A stretch of 64,000 nt of DNA, taken from assembly GCA_964484125.1 (NCBI GenBank), contig CAZAEK010000002.1, positions 62,001 to 126,000 on the forward strand, read 5' to 3'. Origin of the DNA: DSSM01 sp964484125 (lineage in GTDB: Bacteria > Bacteroidota > Ignavibacteria > Tepidaquicellales > Tepidaquicellaceae). Below, piece by piece: positions 1 to 8,815 of the stretch; within the stretch, counting starts at the first letter, position 1, and each line of letters opens with the position of its first letter. Below the pieces are notes generated by a model. It had not been told where the DNA came from. It searched no databases and saw nothing but the letters and a program-made list of their open reading frames with translations. The position numbers and the translations under genes were made by a program.

Positions 1-921
1 TTTATTTATTGAAAACCTTGTATCTCTTATTCCTGTTTCTATTACTGCCTCATCTATGAGGTTATCAGAATTATATATCTGTGCCTTAACTAAATAAAGT
101 GCCGGATTTGAAGTTGACCACAGAGAAGGATTTCTTAAAGATACAGTTGTATTTACAATAGTGTTTTGAAGTTCATCTAAACTAAATTTTGTTGAATTAC
201 TTTCAGCGAATAATTCATCTGAACCTTTGGGATATATTTTTATTTTAAATGAAAAATCTTTTGTATCTTTTGTCAGGTCGGCTAAAATTCCTGTATTTAT
301 AGTGGCATTACAGCTAAGGTTGTAAAAAGTTTCAGATTCCTGTTGATATTTTATGTCCAAATAGTGAACATATATCTTTGGTACTGCTACTATATAAATG
401 TTTCTGTTAATTCCGGAAAAAATTTTAGGATAGTTAATTTGTAAGGGAAGCGGTATTGAAGAAGAATGCGAGTTGTTTGAAGAAACATTAATTAATATGT
501 CGTTATTTTCGGTTAATATGTTTTCGTCTATAGGGGAAACAACAGAAGAAAAACCAAAAACGGATTTATCTATAAAAATTTTATTTATAAAAACCTCAGA
601 TTCATAACTTAAGCCCTCAGCTACAAGCACGAAAGAATAGTTCTTTAATTGTTCATTCGATAGCTTAAAAGATTTCCTGAAAATTAATTTACCTTTGTAA
701 TCAACTGCACATGGTACGTTAATATTGTTAAAACTTTTTCCCTCATCTACGGAAAAAAGCCATAAACCATTTAAATCTATTTTTTGCCTTTGTGTTGTAA
801 CGGAATAGATTCCACTATATTCATTTGTATTATCAGGGGGTCTTTCGTAAACTTTTATTTGAGCAAAACTAAATGATTGTAAAAACAGTACAAAAAATAT
901 TGTAAATATTTTTATGTGCAT
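1..921 (-). CDS. Glycoside hydrolase family 2 protein, N-terminal part (runs off window start)
   Basis: This frame stays open for 307 codons from an ATG at 921 to the window edge, so the C-terminal catalytic part is missing. The protein starts with a signal peptide ending near SFSFAQ, so it is probably exported. A GH2 sugar-binding jelly-roll follows (DLNGLWLFSVDEG, then LIFRKSFKL), then an Ig-like GH2 domain with RNPSLWSTSNPALYLV. The last visible residues, ETGIRDTRFSINK, match the G-[IV]-R hinge that precedes the TIM barrel in beta-galactosidase and glucuronidase relatives. The same hinge (VGIRD) occurs in the complete GH2 enzyme at 35942-38524. The family call is firm. Substrate cannot be decided because the acid/base and nucleophile glutamates lie outside the window. 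It follows the phytoene synthase gene on the same strand after about 60 bases. Confidence 0.85.
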   Translation of the reverse strand, partial: MHIKIFTIFFVLFLQSFSFAQIKVYERPPDNTNEYSGIYSVTTQRQKIDLNGLWLFSVDEGKSFNNINVPCAVDYKGKLIFRKSFKLSNEQLKNYSFVLVAEGLSYESEVFINKIFIDKSVFGFSSVVSPIDENILTENNDILINVSSNNSHSSSIPLPLQINYPKIFSGINRNIYIVAVPKIYVHYLDIKYQQESETFYNLSCNATINTGILADLTKDTKDFSFKIKIYPKGSDELFAESNSTKFSLDELQNTIVNTTVSLRNPSLWSTSNPALYLVKAQIYNSDNLIDEAVIETGIRDTRFSINK

Positions 922-981
922 AATTACTAAATTATATAAAAACGGAAATTAATCAATATATTCTAAAATATAAATGCTAAA

Positions 982-1875
982 TCAGATGAACCTGTATTTA
1001 AAATATATTTCCGGAATATTAAGGATTTTTTTATGGAGAGGGACATAGTTCCTTTTAGAAAAAACATCAAAATTATTAAGTTTAATCTCATTTAATATTC
1101 TTCTGTAATTATTGCTCATAAGCCCAACAGTTAATCTGCTGTCCTTGTTAAGCATTTTAATTCCAATATCAGCTTTTTTATAAAATTCTTCTGCTCTTGA
1201 AATCTGATATTTCATCATTTCTACAAAATTATCGTTCATTCTGAAATTAATTAAGTCGTCTTCTGAATAATTGAATTCCTTTAACTCGCTTTGTGGAATA
1301 TAAATCCTGTTTTTTTCTGCGTCTTCTCTGAGGTCGCGGAGTATATTTGTTAATTGCATTCCTATTCCCAAATCAATTGCATATTCAAAAGCTTTTTTAT
1401 TGTCATATCCGAAAATTTCAATAGTCATCAAGCCAACTACTGAAGCAACCTTGTAACAATAATTTCTGAGCTGTTCAAAATTCTCATATCTTTTTATTGT
1501 TAAATCCATAAATACACCATCAATCAGTTCATTTGGAAGCTCCATCGGAATGTGGTACTTGGAAAGTGTATCTTTCCAGGCAATCATTATTGGGTTATCA
1601 ATGAAATCACCTGCATAAACAGACCGAAGGTCATTTTTCCATGTGTTTATCGCTTCTATAATTTTACTTTTCTGGTCTTCTGGTGAGCCCGAGATGAATA
1701 CGCTACGGTCAACAAGGTCGTCCATATATCTGCAGAATGCATAAACAGCATAAGCAGAATTTTTTTTATCTTTAGGTAAAAAATATGATGAAAAATAGAA
1801 TGATTTAGCATATGTTTTTGTAATTATCTTACAGTGTTGGTATGCAATTTCTAATTTTTTATTATCAATTTTCAC
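982..1875 (-). CDS. crtB: Phytoene synthase (squalene/phytoene synthase family)
   Basis: This 297-residue protein is the usual length for trans-isoprenyl head-to-head synthases. These condense two geranylgeranyl (or farnesyl) diphosphates at the inner membrane face. The start resembles CrtB (CKIITKTYAKSFYFSS). The first Asp-rich motif is at residues 52-56 (DDLVD, in CRYMDDLVD). The second lies in GMQLTNILRDLREDA, followed by NRIYIP, which is the family signature. It lies 33 bases downstream of a short-chain dehydrogenase on the same strand, so the two may be co-transcribed. No phytoene desaturase or cyclase is nearby. A squalene or hydroxysqualene synthase (HpnC/HpnD) is a weaker alternative. 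The family is certain and the product is inferred. Confidence 0.85.
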   Translation of the reverse strand: MKIDNKKLEIAYQHCKIITKTYAKSFYFSSYFLPKDKKNSAYAVYAFCRYMDDLVDRSVFISGSPEDQKSKIIEAINTWKNDLRSVYAGDFIDNPIMIAWKDTLSKYHIPMELPNELIDGVFMDLTIKRYENFEQLRNYCYKVASVVGLMTIEIFGYDNKKAFEYAIDLGIGMQLTNILRDLREDAEKNRIYIPQSELKEFNYSEDDLINFRMNDNFVEMMKYQISRAEEFYKKADIGIKMLNKDSRLTVGLMSNNYRRILNEIKLNNFDVFSKRNYVPLHKKILNIPEIYFKYRFI

Positions 1876-1908
1876 TTTTTAATATTCTTTCATTAAATAA
1901 AACAATGT

Positions 1909-2610
1909 TTACATCTTCGCCTGTACCGGATTTGCAGGTCTTACCTCTATTTCATTGAAATTTGTTCTTGGATCTGCATTCACAATAAACCATACAGAAT
2001 CAGCGATATCAGTTGGTGATATTATAGTTTTTCTATCGGCTGTTAATATGTTCTTTGTGTTATCGAAGAAATTTGTGTCAACTGAGCCGGGACAAATTAC
2101 TGAAACTCTTATGTTGTGATTTCTGACTTCGAGCATTAATGATTTTGATAATCCTATTACTGCGTGTTTTGTTGCACAATATAATGAAGCATTTGGAATA
2201 GCATTTTTACCCGCTATAGATGATATATTAACTATATCTCCTTTATTGGAAGATATCATTAATTTCAAGGCATATCTCGTGCAAAGGTAAAGTCCTTTTA
2301 CATTGGTATTGAATAAATCATCAAAATCTTTTGTTTTAGATTCGGCTAACGGTCCAAATTTTCCAAAACCTGCATTGTTAACAAGAACATCAAGCTTACC
2401 AAATTTATTTACGATAAAATTAAAGAGAGCTTTTACATCGTTTTCTTTCGATACATCGGTTTTAATATAAAAATAATTTTTATTCTTTATGATATTGTTG
2501 CTGGTGCGTGAAGCATCTATTACTGAATAATTTTTCTTCAGGAACAATTGAGCTATAGCCAAACCTATACCTTTTGATCCACCTGTTACTAATATAGCTT
2601 TTTTATCCAT
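1909..2610 (-). CDS. Short-chain dehydrogenase/reductase (SDR)
   Basis: A classical SDR of 233 residues. The cofactor-binding TGGSKGIG is at residues 9-16, NNAG at 78-81, a Ser in NISSIAG near 130, and the catalytic YCATK pair at Tyr144/Lys148. The basic residue after beta2 (SRTSNN) would suit NADP, but this is only suggestive. The C-terminus is short and has no extra substrate loop. It is the first gene of a minus-strand run with the phytoene synthase, with the tRNA-Arg upstream. Substrate cannot be told from sequence. The tail FNEIEVRPANPVQAKM resembles SDRs annotated as serine or 3-hydroxy-acid dehydrogenase-like. Confidence 0.85.
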   Translation of the reverse strand: MDKKAILVTGGSKGIGLAIAQLFLKKNYSVIDASRTSNNIIKNKNYFYIKTDVSKENDVKALFNFIVNKFGKLDVLVNNAGFGKFGPLAESKTKDFDDLFNTNVKGLYLCTRYALKLMISSNKGDIVNISSIAGKNAIPNASLYCATKHAVIGLSKSLMLEVRNHNIRVSVICPGSVDTNFFDNTKNILTADRKTIISPTDIADSVWFIVNADPRTNFNEIEVRPANPVQAKM

Positions 2611-2770
2611 TCATTCTGAACTTTTTAATTTTTATAACACTATAATGATTTAATAAATTCATTACATAATCAATGTACGACTTTATATATTAATTACATT
2701 GTAAATATTATTTTTTAAAAAATAAACTCAAAAATAATATTACATTAACCTATTAATATTTTGTGGAGTG

Positions 2771-2844
2771 CACGCCCGAGTGGATTCGAACCACTGACCC
2801 ACAGCTTAGAAGGCTGTTGCTCTATCCAGCTGAGCTACGGGCGC
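2771..2844 (-). tRNA. tRNA-Arg (anticodon TCT)
   Basis: Read on the minus strand, this 74-base segment folds as a cloverleaf. The acceptor stem GCGCCCG pairs with CGGGCGT (one G-U pair). The D arm contains AGCTCAGCTGGATAGAGC. The anticodon stem ACAGC/GCTGT encloses the loop CTTCTAA, giving anticodon TCT, which reads AGA/AGG. The T arm is AGTGG-TTCGAAT-CCACT. The discriminator is G and CCA is not encoded. AGA is a very common Arg codon in the surrounding genes. Confidence 0.96.
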
Positions 2845-2976
2845 ATTTTTTAATTATTTAATTAAAATAATAATTTATAAAAAATTAATCAATCCATATA
2901 TTTGCTGATGAAACCAAAGGAGAAAATTTTTATAGTGAATTATAAATTCTAATTTCCGATTTTATGTTAAAAAAAA

Positions 2977-3849
2977 ATGGGAGATGTTATCACACTTTAT
3001 AATAAAGAAATACTCAGGGCAATTGAAATAATAGCTCTTGTAATGGAAAATCCTGATACCTATTCAGAGTTTGATATTGCTGAAAAATTCGGAAACATAA
3101 GCATACAAACTGTGAGGAGAGATATGGAAAGAATAAGAAATATGGGTATTTCTATTCATTCTTCTAAGAAAACATATAAAATTTTAAATAAAATACCTGA
3201 TAAGGTCTTCAACGATATACTTATTATTTATCTCTCATTGAATAAATTTGATACTTTACGTAATATAAAATTAATCAGAAAGCGTTTCGGAAGTAAAACA
3301 TTATCCCTTTTTGTTAAAATAATACAGGCAATTAACAAAAAAGAACTTTTACAGATAAGTTATATCAGGGAAAATTCAGAAGAGGAAAATATTAAAATAT
3401 TAACACCTTTATCGCTAACGAGAACCGGGCGAAATCTTTATTTACTCGCTTTTGAATCTGATAATGAGGATGAAGTCAGGGTTTATCTTCTGGAAAAAAT
3501 TAAATCTATAGAATTTCTGAAGAAGAAAACATCAATAAAAAAAATACCAGATACTTCAGAATTATTCAAATATAGCTGGGGAATTTATACAGGTGGTGAG
3601 ATTGAAAATGTTGTTCTGAGATTTCATAAAGATGTTGCCAACAGAATTAAAAACAAGTTTTTTATTGAATCTCAGCAAATTGTAGAATATGATGATGGAT
3701 GTTTATTGGAAATGAAAGTAAAAATTTCCGAAGAACTGATATCATGGGTAATGGGTTGGGGTAATTTAGTTGAAGTAATTGAACCATTAAGTTTAAAAGA
3801 AGCTGTAATAATTAAAGCAAATCAGATAATTAATCAATACAACAAATGA
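2977..3849 (+). CDS. WYL-domain transcriptional regulator
   Basis: A 290-residue regulator of the WYL family. An N-terminal winged helix-turn-helix (residues about 10-60, with TVRRDMERIRNMG as recognition region) is followed by a WYL ligand-sensing domain near 115-185 (ILTPLSLTRTGRNLYLLAFE, then YLLEKIKSIE). The C-terminal WCX-like extension ends with LISWVMGWGNLVEVIEP. The name-giving Trp-Tyr-Leu is NLYLL here. Such proteins bind DNA and sense nucleic acids or nucleotides. Its stop codon overlaps the start of the PPK2 gene by four bases (ATGA), so the pair is translationally coupled and the regulator may control polyphosphate metabolism. Confidence 0.8.
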   Translation: MGDVITLYNKEILRAIEIIALVMENPDTYSEFDIAEKFGNISIQTVRRDMERIRNMGISIHSSKKTYKILNKIPDKVFNDILIIYLSLNKFDTLRNIKLIRKRFGSKTLSLFVKIIQAINKKELLQISYIRENSEEENIKILTPLSLTRTGRNLYLLAFESDNEDEVRVYLLEKIKSIEFLKKKTSIKKIPDTSELFKYSWGIYTGGEIENVVLRFHKDVANRIKNKFFIESQQIVEYDDGCLLEMKVKISEELISWVMGWGNLVEVIEPLSLKEAVIIKANQIINQYNK

Positions 3850-4712
3850 ATATTGAAAAATTTATTGTTCCCCCCGGAAAAAAAATCAATTTAAAAGATT
3901 ACAAGCCTGATTATACTGGGAATTATAAGAACAAGGAAGAGGCAATAGAGAAATTAGAATCTAATATAATTAAACTTTCAAGGTTGCAGGATGTTCTTTA
4001 TGCTTCAAATACTTATGCATTGTTAATAACTCTGCAGGCAATAGACGCCGCCGGAAAAGACGGTATGATTAAACATATTATGTCTGGAGTTAATCCACAG
4101 GGATGTCAGGTCTATAGCTTTAAATCTCCATCGCACGAAGAATTAGATCATGATTACATGTGGAGGTGTCTGAAAGTTTTACCACAAAAAGGAAATATAG
4201 GTATTTTCAACAGGTCTTATTACGAAGAGGTATTGGTCGTAAAAGTTCATAAAGAGCTTTTAGAAAAACAAAATATTCCAAAAATTAAGAATTACGAAAA
4301 ACTTTGGGAAGAAAGATACGAAGATATAAATAACATTGAGAAATACTTACACAGAAATGGTATAATTAATCTTAAATTTTTCCTGAATATTTCAAAAGAA
4401 GAGCAGAAATTAAGATTTTTAAAGCGTATAAATACACCGGAAAAGAACTGGAAATTCTCAATCTCTGATTTGAATGAAAGAAATTATTGGGATGATTATA
4501 TGAAAGCATTTGAAGACATGCTCAATAATACAAGTACAAAATACTCTCCGTGGTATATAATACCTTCAAACAACAAGTGGTTTTCAAGGATGGTTGTATC
4601 TGAAATTATTGTTTCGACTCTGGAATCACTTGATCTAAAGTATCCTGAAGTTACAGATGAACATAAAAAAGAACTACTTAAAGCAAAGAGTATTTTGGAA
4701 TCAGAAAAATAA
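3846..4712 (+). CDS. ppk2: PPK2-family polyphosphate kinase
   Basis: A single-domain PPK2 of 288 residues, a cytoplasmic enzyme that phosphorylates nucleoside mono- or diphosphates from polyphosphate. Walker A is AIDAAGKDG near residues 65-73. Walker B lies in GIFNRSYYEEVL near 119-130. The lid region has RFLKRI. The N-terminus (VPPGKKINLKDYKPDYTG) is the usual PPK2 lead-in. It overlaps the WYL regulator gene by four bases. The class (AMP- versus ADP-phosphorylating) is not resolved here. No ppk1 or ppx gene is in the window. Confidence 0.92.
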   Translation: MNIEKFIVPPGKKINLKDYKPDYTGNYKNKEEAIEKLESNIIKLSRLQDVLYASNTYALLITLQAIDAAGKDGMIKHIMSGVNPQGCQVYSFKSPSHEELDHDYMWRCLKVLPQKGNIGIFNRSYYEEVLVVKVHKELLEKQNIPKIKNYEKLWEERYEDINNIEKYLHRNGIINLKFFLNISKEEQKLRFLKRINTPEKNWKFSISDLNERNYWDDYMKAFEDMLNNTSTKYSPWYIIPSNNKWFSRMVVSEIIVSTLESLDLKYPEVTDEHKKELLKAKSILESEK

Positions 4713-4767
4713 TATTAATTAGTATTACTTAATTTGCAAATATTTTATATTTTAGATACAAAAAAAT

Positions 4768-5412
4768 ATGAACGGAAAATTTCTTTTTTATATAATTGCA
4801 ATATCTGCTTTAATAAGTTTTCACTGCAGTAAAAACCCTGGTACAGAAGATAATTCGCTTACTAAAGAACAGGTAAAAAGCGAAACAAAATCTGTAAACA
4901 CTGAATTGCAAAATCCTTCTGCAGGAAATACTTTAAAATTCGCAAAAGATACAAATAATAAATCAGACAGAGACTCATTTTTCGATCCTTTACCAAAAAT
5001 AATGTATTACAGGTATTATAATGAAAGATATGGTTTTGAGTTTTTTTATCCGGGATACCTGATAAAATCTGAGCCGCCTGTCAATGGTGATGGACAGGAA
5101 TTCACAACGAAAGATGGTCTCGAATTACTTGCATACGGCAGTAATGATATTGAGATTACCGGGAAAACTTTAAAGGAAATCTTTGAAGATGTTAAGAATA
5201 ATCACGAAAAGATATATTACAACAAACTTGGAGAGAATTATTTTATCGTTTCAGGTCTTGACAATGGAAAATTGTTCTGGACAAAAACTTATGCTGGTAA
5301 AAGATATACAAACACCATATATATTTCATATCCTGTAGATAAGAAGAGAAAATACGATAGCGAAGTACTTGGCTATGTTGTTGATACGTTTAAACCGGGC
5401 AAGCTTGATTAA
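4768..5412 (+). CDS. Lipoprotein with PsbP/MOG1-like fold
   Basis: A 214-residue predicted lipoprotein. A hydrophobic signal is followed by a lipobox-like SFHC with Cys20. Next comes a low-complexity linker rich in Lys, Thr, Asn and Glu up to about residue 75. The folded part opens with YYRYYNERYGFEFFYPGYL and ends with a VLGYVVDTFKPG segment. That layout (a 'YGF.f.YP..' strand near the start and a '..Tf.f' strand at the end) recalls PsbP/MOG1-type alpha/beta domains. The secreted protein at 61331-61870 is organised the same way. Function is unknown. The stop overlaps by four bases the stop of the convergent gene on the other strand. Confidence 0.65.
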   Translation: MNGKFLFYIIAISALISFHCSKNPGTEDNSLTKEQVKSETKSVNTELQNPSAGNTLKFAKDTNNKSDRDSFFDPLPKIMYYRYYNERYGFEFFYPGYLIKSEPPVNGDGQEFTTKDGLELLAYGSNDIEITGKTLKEIFEDVKNNHEKIYYNKLGENYFIVSGLDNGKLFWTKTYAGKRYTNTIYISYPVDKKRKYDSEVLGYVVDTFKPGKLD

Positions 5413-8400
5413 ATATCAAATCCAAATAATACTCCGAAATATAATCTCCATTCTTTACCATAAGTAACATTTGTACCTCTGAAGTTTTTGGTAAACTGGT
5501 CAAAACCATAAGAGGCGTTAAAGAAAATACTTGTTGGAAAAGCATAAGAAGTGAATGCCTGCAATCTTAATTCAAATCCGGCGTCTTTCTTAAAATCACT
5601 TAACTTTGTCCTTCGTTCTTCCCAGGCATTTCCAATATCTCCATAAAACGATAAATATAACTTGTCAAAGTATAATGGAGAAATTCTTGTATCTATATTT
5701 GAGATTAAAGGGAATCTGTATGTAACATTTAAAGTAGCCATTCTTCCGCCTCCAAGTGCATAGAAGGGATAACCTTTCATACCAATTAATCCTGAAGCAT
5801 AATAATTATAAAAATTATCTACTTCTGGTCCGAAAATGACTCCGCCCCTGAACTTAAATGAAAGAGTATGTTTGGCAAAAAGTTTATATGCTTCTAACCA
5901 TTCGCCCTCAAGTTTATGTAATTTATTATTTGCATAAACCGTTGATAATGTACCGTCATCATTAACAATATATTCAGGATTAATATCACTCATCTCGTAA
6001 TCATAACGTATATTAACTTTCCTTCCATAAGGATTTATATCTCTGTCTTTAGTCGGGAAATAATTTTCGAATTTATATGTTAGATAAAAACCATTTGCTT
6101 TAAAATAATCTTCTTTTGAACCTCTTACCTGCAATCCGCTTGAAGGTATGACAAAATTATCAATTAAAGAAGCATACTTTTGAAATTGATATCCTGCTTT
6201 CAGGTCATGGTGAGGATTAAAGATTTTAAATTCAAATCCAAGATCAAAGGCAAGTAAATCGTATGAAACCCCAATAGAGATGGAATCTTTACCGGCTACA
6301 ACCTCTGCATCTGCTTTTCTGGTAACATTATATCCTTCAAAAACAAAAGCAGGCGAAAAACCGATATCTTCAAAAAACTTACTCGCAATAGGCATACCAT
6401 AATCATATCTGAAATTTAAGAATAAATCTCTTTCCCATTTTCTGTTAAGAAATGCACCACCAAAAATTGATAACCTTGACATAAGCTCGTCTGAGTAAAA
6501 ATAAACTCCGGGTTTGATCATATCCAGAATGTTATTATCCTTTGTATAATTATCAATTCTGAGTACAGGGAAAATTGAAAGCTGGTTAAAAATAGGTTTA
6601 TATTTTTCACTTTTATATGGTGGAACATTAATATCATTAAAATTTCTGAGTTTATTCCAGTCAAATTTATTTTTTGGTTCATCTGGCATTGAACCTGAAT
6701 CTGCATATTTAGTAACTAACCTGTCAGGCGGAGTATAATTAACTATAGGTTTATTTTCAGAGTCCTTAATATTTTCAAGCAATGCGATCTTATATCCTGT
6801 TGAATGATATGAAGCGTAAACCAGATTTCCATTTTTATCGGGTGAAGGCATAAATGCGCCTCCAATAACATTTGTAATTTGTTTGTTTTCCTTTGTCTGA
6901 ATATTGTATCTGTAAATATTGAATATACCAGTTTTGTCATTGCAATATAAAAATTCATTATCGCTTATATAAACCGGATTTCTGAAATCGTATCCTTTTT
7001 CATCGAGTATAAATTCCATTTCGCCTGTCTGTAAATCTATTTGAGCAATTTTCCTTGATTCCTCAAGAGAATAATCAAAGATAATTTTTTTGCCGTCAGG
7101 AGAAAATTTCGGGTTATATATTTGTTCTCCGTTTTTAAATTCAGTAATTCTTTCAACTTTTGATAATTTCTCATCTGTAATTTCAAGGTTCAATGTACCG
7201 TCTTTGGTAATGATATAAACAAATTTGCTGCCGTCCGGGGAATAAGAAGGTGAAGTTGCTCTTCTGTCTATTGTTATCCTTTTTTCTTCTTCTTTTTCAA
7301 TATCATATACATAAATGTCGTAGAAATAAGTCTCGTCAAGTTTTGCCGGATAGTTTCTGCGTGAATAAATTATTTTTTTACCATCAGGAGACCATCCGAA
7401 ATTTGAACCTACTAAAATTCCAGTATATTTACTTGATTTCTTTTCTTTGTCATATATCATTAAACCTGTAACGGCATAATCAAAGTCCTGATTTGATATA
7501 TAGGCAATTTTTTTCCCGTCCGGAGAAAACTGTGGGAAATAATTTGCAAATCCTTTTTCTTCAATTAGTTTGCCTTCTATTTTTGACTCTTTCACACCTT
7601 TAAGTCTCATTGCATAATCTTTCTTTAGGAATGCTTTCCATTCATTGTAAAGTTCATCTCCGTCTTTTCCAATAATTTTTCTGAAAGCTTTATCTATACT
7701 GAAATTAAATACATCCCCAAGATCCTTTGTTATATCTTTTATCTTTTCTTCTCCGTATGTATTTGATAAATATCGTACAAACGCAAAACCTGAGTTATAA
7801 ATAGATTCTGCTTTCAGGGATGTAATTGAAGAAAATTGTCCCATTTCATTATATGTAAGCATGTTATCATCTTCAACGTATGACCTTAGTATCATATCCC
7901 TGTGTGCATCCCAATAATCATAGCCGGTTGCTTGTCTTTGATATTGTGCAGTTCCTTCTGCAAACCATGCAGGTACTCCGAATCCTGAAATCGGATATGA
8001 AATAATCATGTTTGGATAACCATATAAAACATCTGGTCTTCTTTCTTTTTCATAATTTAACCATTGTAAATAAATAGCAGGCATATTTTTAGGGAATTTC
8101 ATTGATGCCTGAATTTGTACCATGTGTGTATATTCATGTGTTATTACGTTTCTTAACCAGTTATGTGTTCCTCTTAATTCAAAATCCAATGCTGAAGAGA
8201 AAATCTCAATGCGGTTATTGAAGAAATCCGTTGCTCCGTTTGCAACATCTGATAAATCATTTATTACAAAATTTACTTTGTCCTTTGGCTTGAAATCATA
8301 AAGAGATGTTATTGGTTCGTATATTTCTTCTGCAATTTTGGCTGTAGTATATGCTGTCCTCTCTGTACCTTCGTGATAAACAATATTGAAGTTTTTTGTT

Positions 8401-8519
8401 GAAATAGTTTTCCATTCCAATTCAGGGTGGGATTCAAACTGAGCATAAAGAATATTGTTAGAAAATACTACTAACGTGTAAACTGAAAAAACAGCTAATG
8501 ATAAGATTATTTTATTCAC
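5409..8519 (-). CDS. Secreted peptidase MA / beta-propeller / outer-membrane barrel protein
   Basis: A 1036-residue exported protein with three parts. After a signal peptide (to about residue 27) comes a gluzincin-type domain with HExxH at His128-His132 (THEYTHMVQ) and a downstream PAWFAEGTAQY that supplies the likely third zinc ligand Glu. Residues about 325-590 hold TolB/WD40-like propeller blades with repeated F/YSPDGKKIxY motifs. The last 350 residues read as amphipathic beta strands ending LYFGVLFGFDI, a typical outer-membrane barrel terminus, with a BamA-like YGDIGNAW segment. I infer a cell-surface peptidase anchored by its own barrel. The architecture is seen. The substrate and the placement of each domain across the membrane are inferred. 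Confidence 0.75.
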   Translation of the reverse strand: MNKIILSLAVFSVYTLVVFSNNILYAQFESHPELEWKTISTKNFNIVYHEGTERTAYTTAKIAEEIYEPITSLYDFKPKDKVNFVINDLSDVANGATDFFNNRIEIFSSALDFELRGTHNWLRNVITHEYTHMVQIQASMKFPKNMPAIYLQWLNYEKERRPDVLYGYPNMIISYPISGFGVPAWFAEGTAQYQRQATGYDYWDAHRDMILRSYVEDDNMLTYNEMGQFSSITSLKAESIYNSGFAFVRYLSNTYGEEKIKDITKDLGDVFNFSIDKAFRKIIGKDGDELYNEWKAFLKKDYAMRLKGVKESKIEGKLIEEKGFANYFPQFSPDGKKIAYISNQDFDYAVTGLMIYDKEKKSSKYTGILVGSNFGWSPDGKKIIYSRRNYPAKLDETYFYDIYVYDIEKEEEKRITIDRRATSPSYSPDGSKFVYIITKDGTLNLEITDEKLSKVERITEFKNGEQIYNPKFSPDGKKIIFDYSLEESRKIAQIDLQTGEMEFILDEKGYDFRNPVYISDNEFLYCNDKTGIFNIYRYNIQTKENKQITNVIGGAFMPSPDKNGNLVYASYHSTGYKIALLENIKDSENKPIVNYTPPDRLVTKYADSGSMPDEPKNKFDWNKLRNFNDINVPPYKSEKYKPIFNQLSIFPVLRIDNYTKDNNILDMIKPGVYFYSDELMSRLSIFGGAFLNRKWERDLFLNFRYDYGMPIASKFFEDIGFSPAFVFEGYNVTRKADAEVVAGKDSISIGVSYDLLAFDLGFEFKIFNPHHDLKAGYQFQKYASLIDNFVIPSSGLQVRGSKEDYFKANGFYLTYKFENYFPTKDRDINPYGRKVNIRYDYEMSDINPEYIVNDDGTLSTVYANNKLHKLEGEWLEAYKLFAKHTLSFKFRGGVIFGPEVDNFYNYYASGLIGMKGYPFYALGGGRMATLNVTYRFPLISNIDTRISPLYFDKLYLSFYGDIGNAWEERRTKLSDFKKDAGFELRLQAFTSYAFPTSIFFNASYGFDQFTKNFRGTNVTYGKEWRLYFGVLFGFDI

Positions 8520-8815
8520 AATATTAATACTAAGATTTTAAGTTTACAAACTTGAAAAACGATAAAAAAGTTTAAACTATTTTGTTTCGAATTCCGAGTT
8601 TTAAAAAAGTAGGAGAGTATTCTATATGATTACTAAAATTTACTTACTTACAAATATAATCTAAGATATACCAATTAGCAATATATTCCCGATAACTTTT
8701 TATTTTGATTTTATCTATAATAATATATATGTTTACAGATGATTATTAAATAAAGTAAACCGGATAGCTATAGAATAATTATTACCATTGATATATAAAA
8801 AACATAAAACCTTAA
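8520..8815. other. Divergent intergenic region between barrel peptidase and sprA
   Basis: This 296-base AT-rich stretch separates two divergently transcribed genes and must hold both promoters. I found no open frame with plausible codon usage, no strong hairpin followed by T residues, and no RNA motif I recognise. A TACCATTG about 30 bases before sprA is one mismatch from the Bacteroidota -7 element TAnnTTTG but lacks a convincing -33 partner. Confidence 0.5.

Noticed and set aside
2771..2844. Integration site at the tRNA gene
   Set aside because: No integrase gene or direct repeat of the tRNA 3' end was seen in the flanking sequence.
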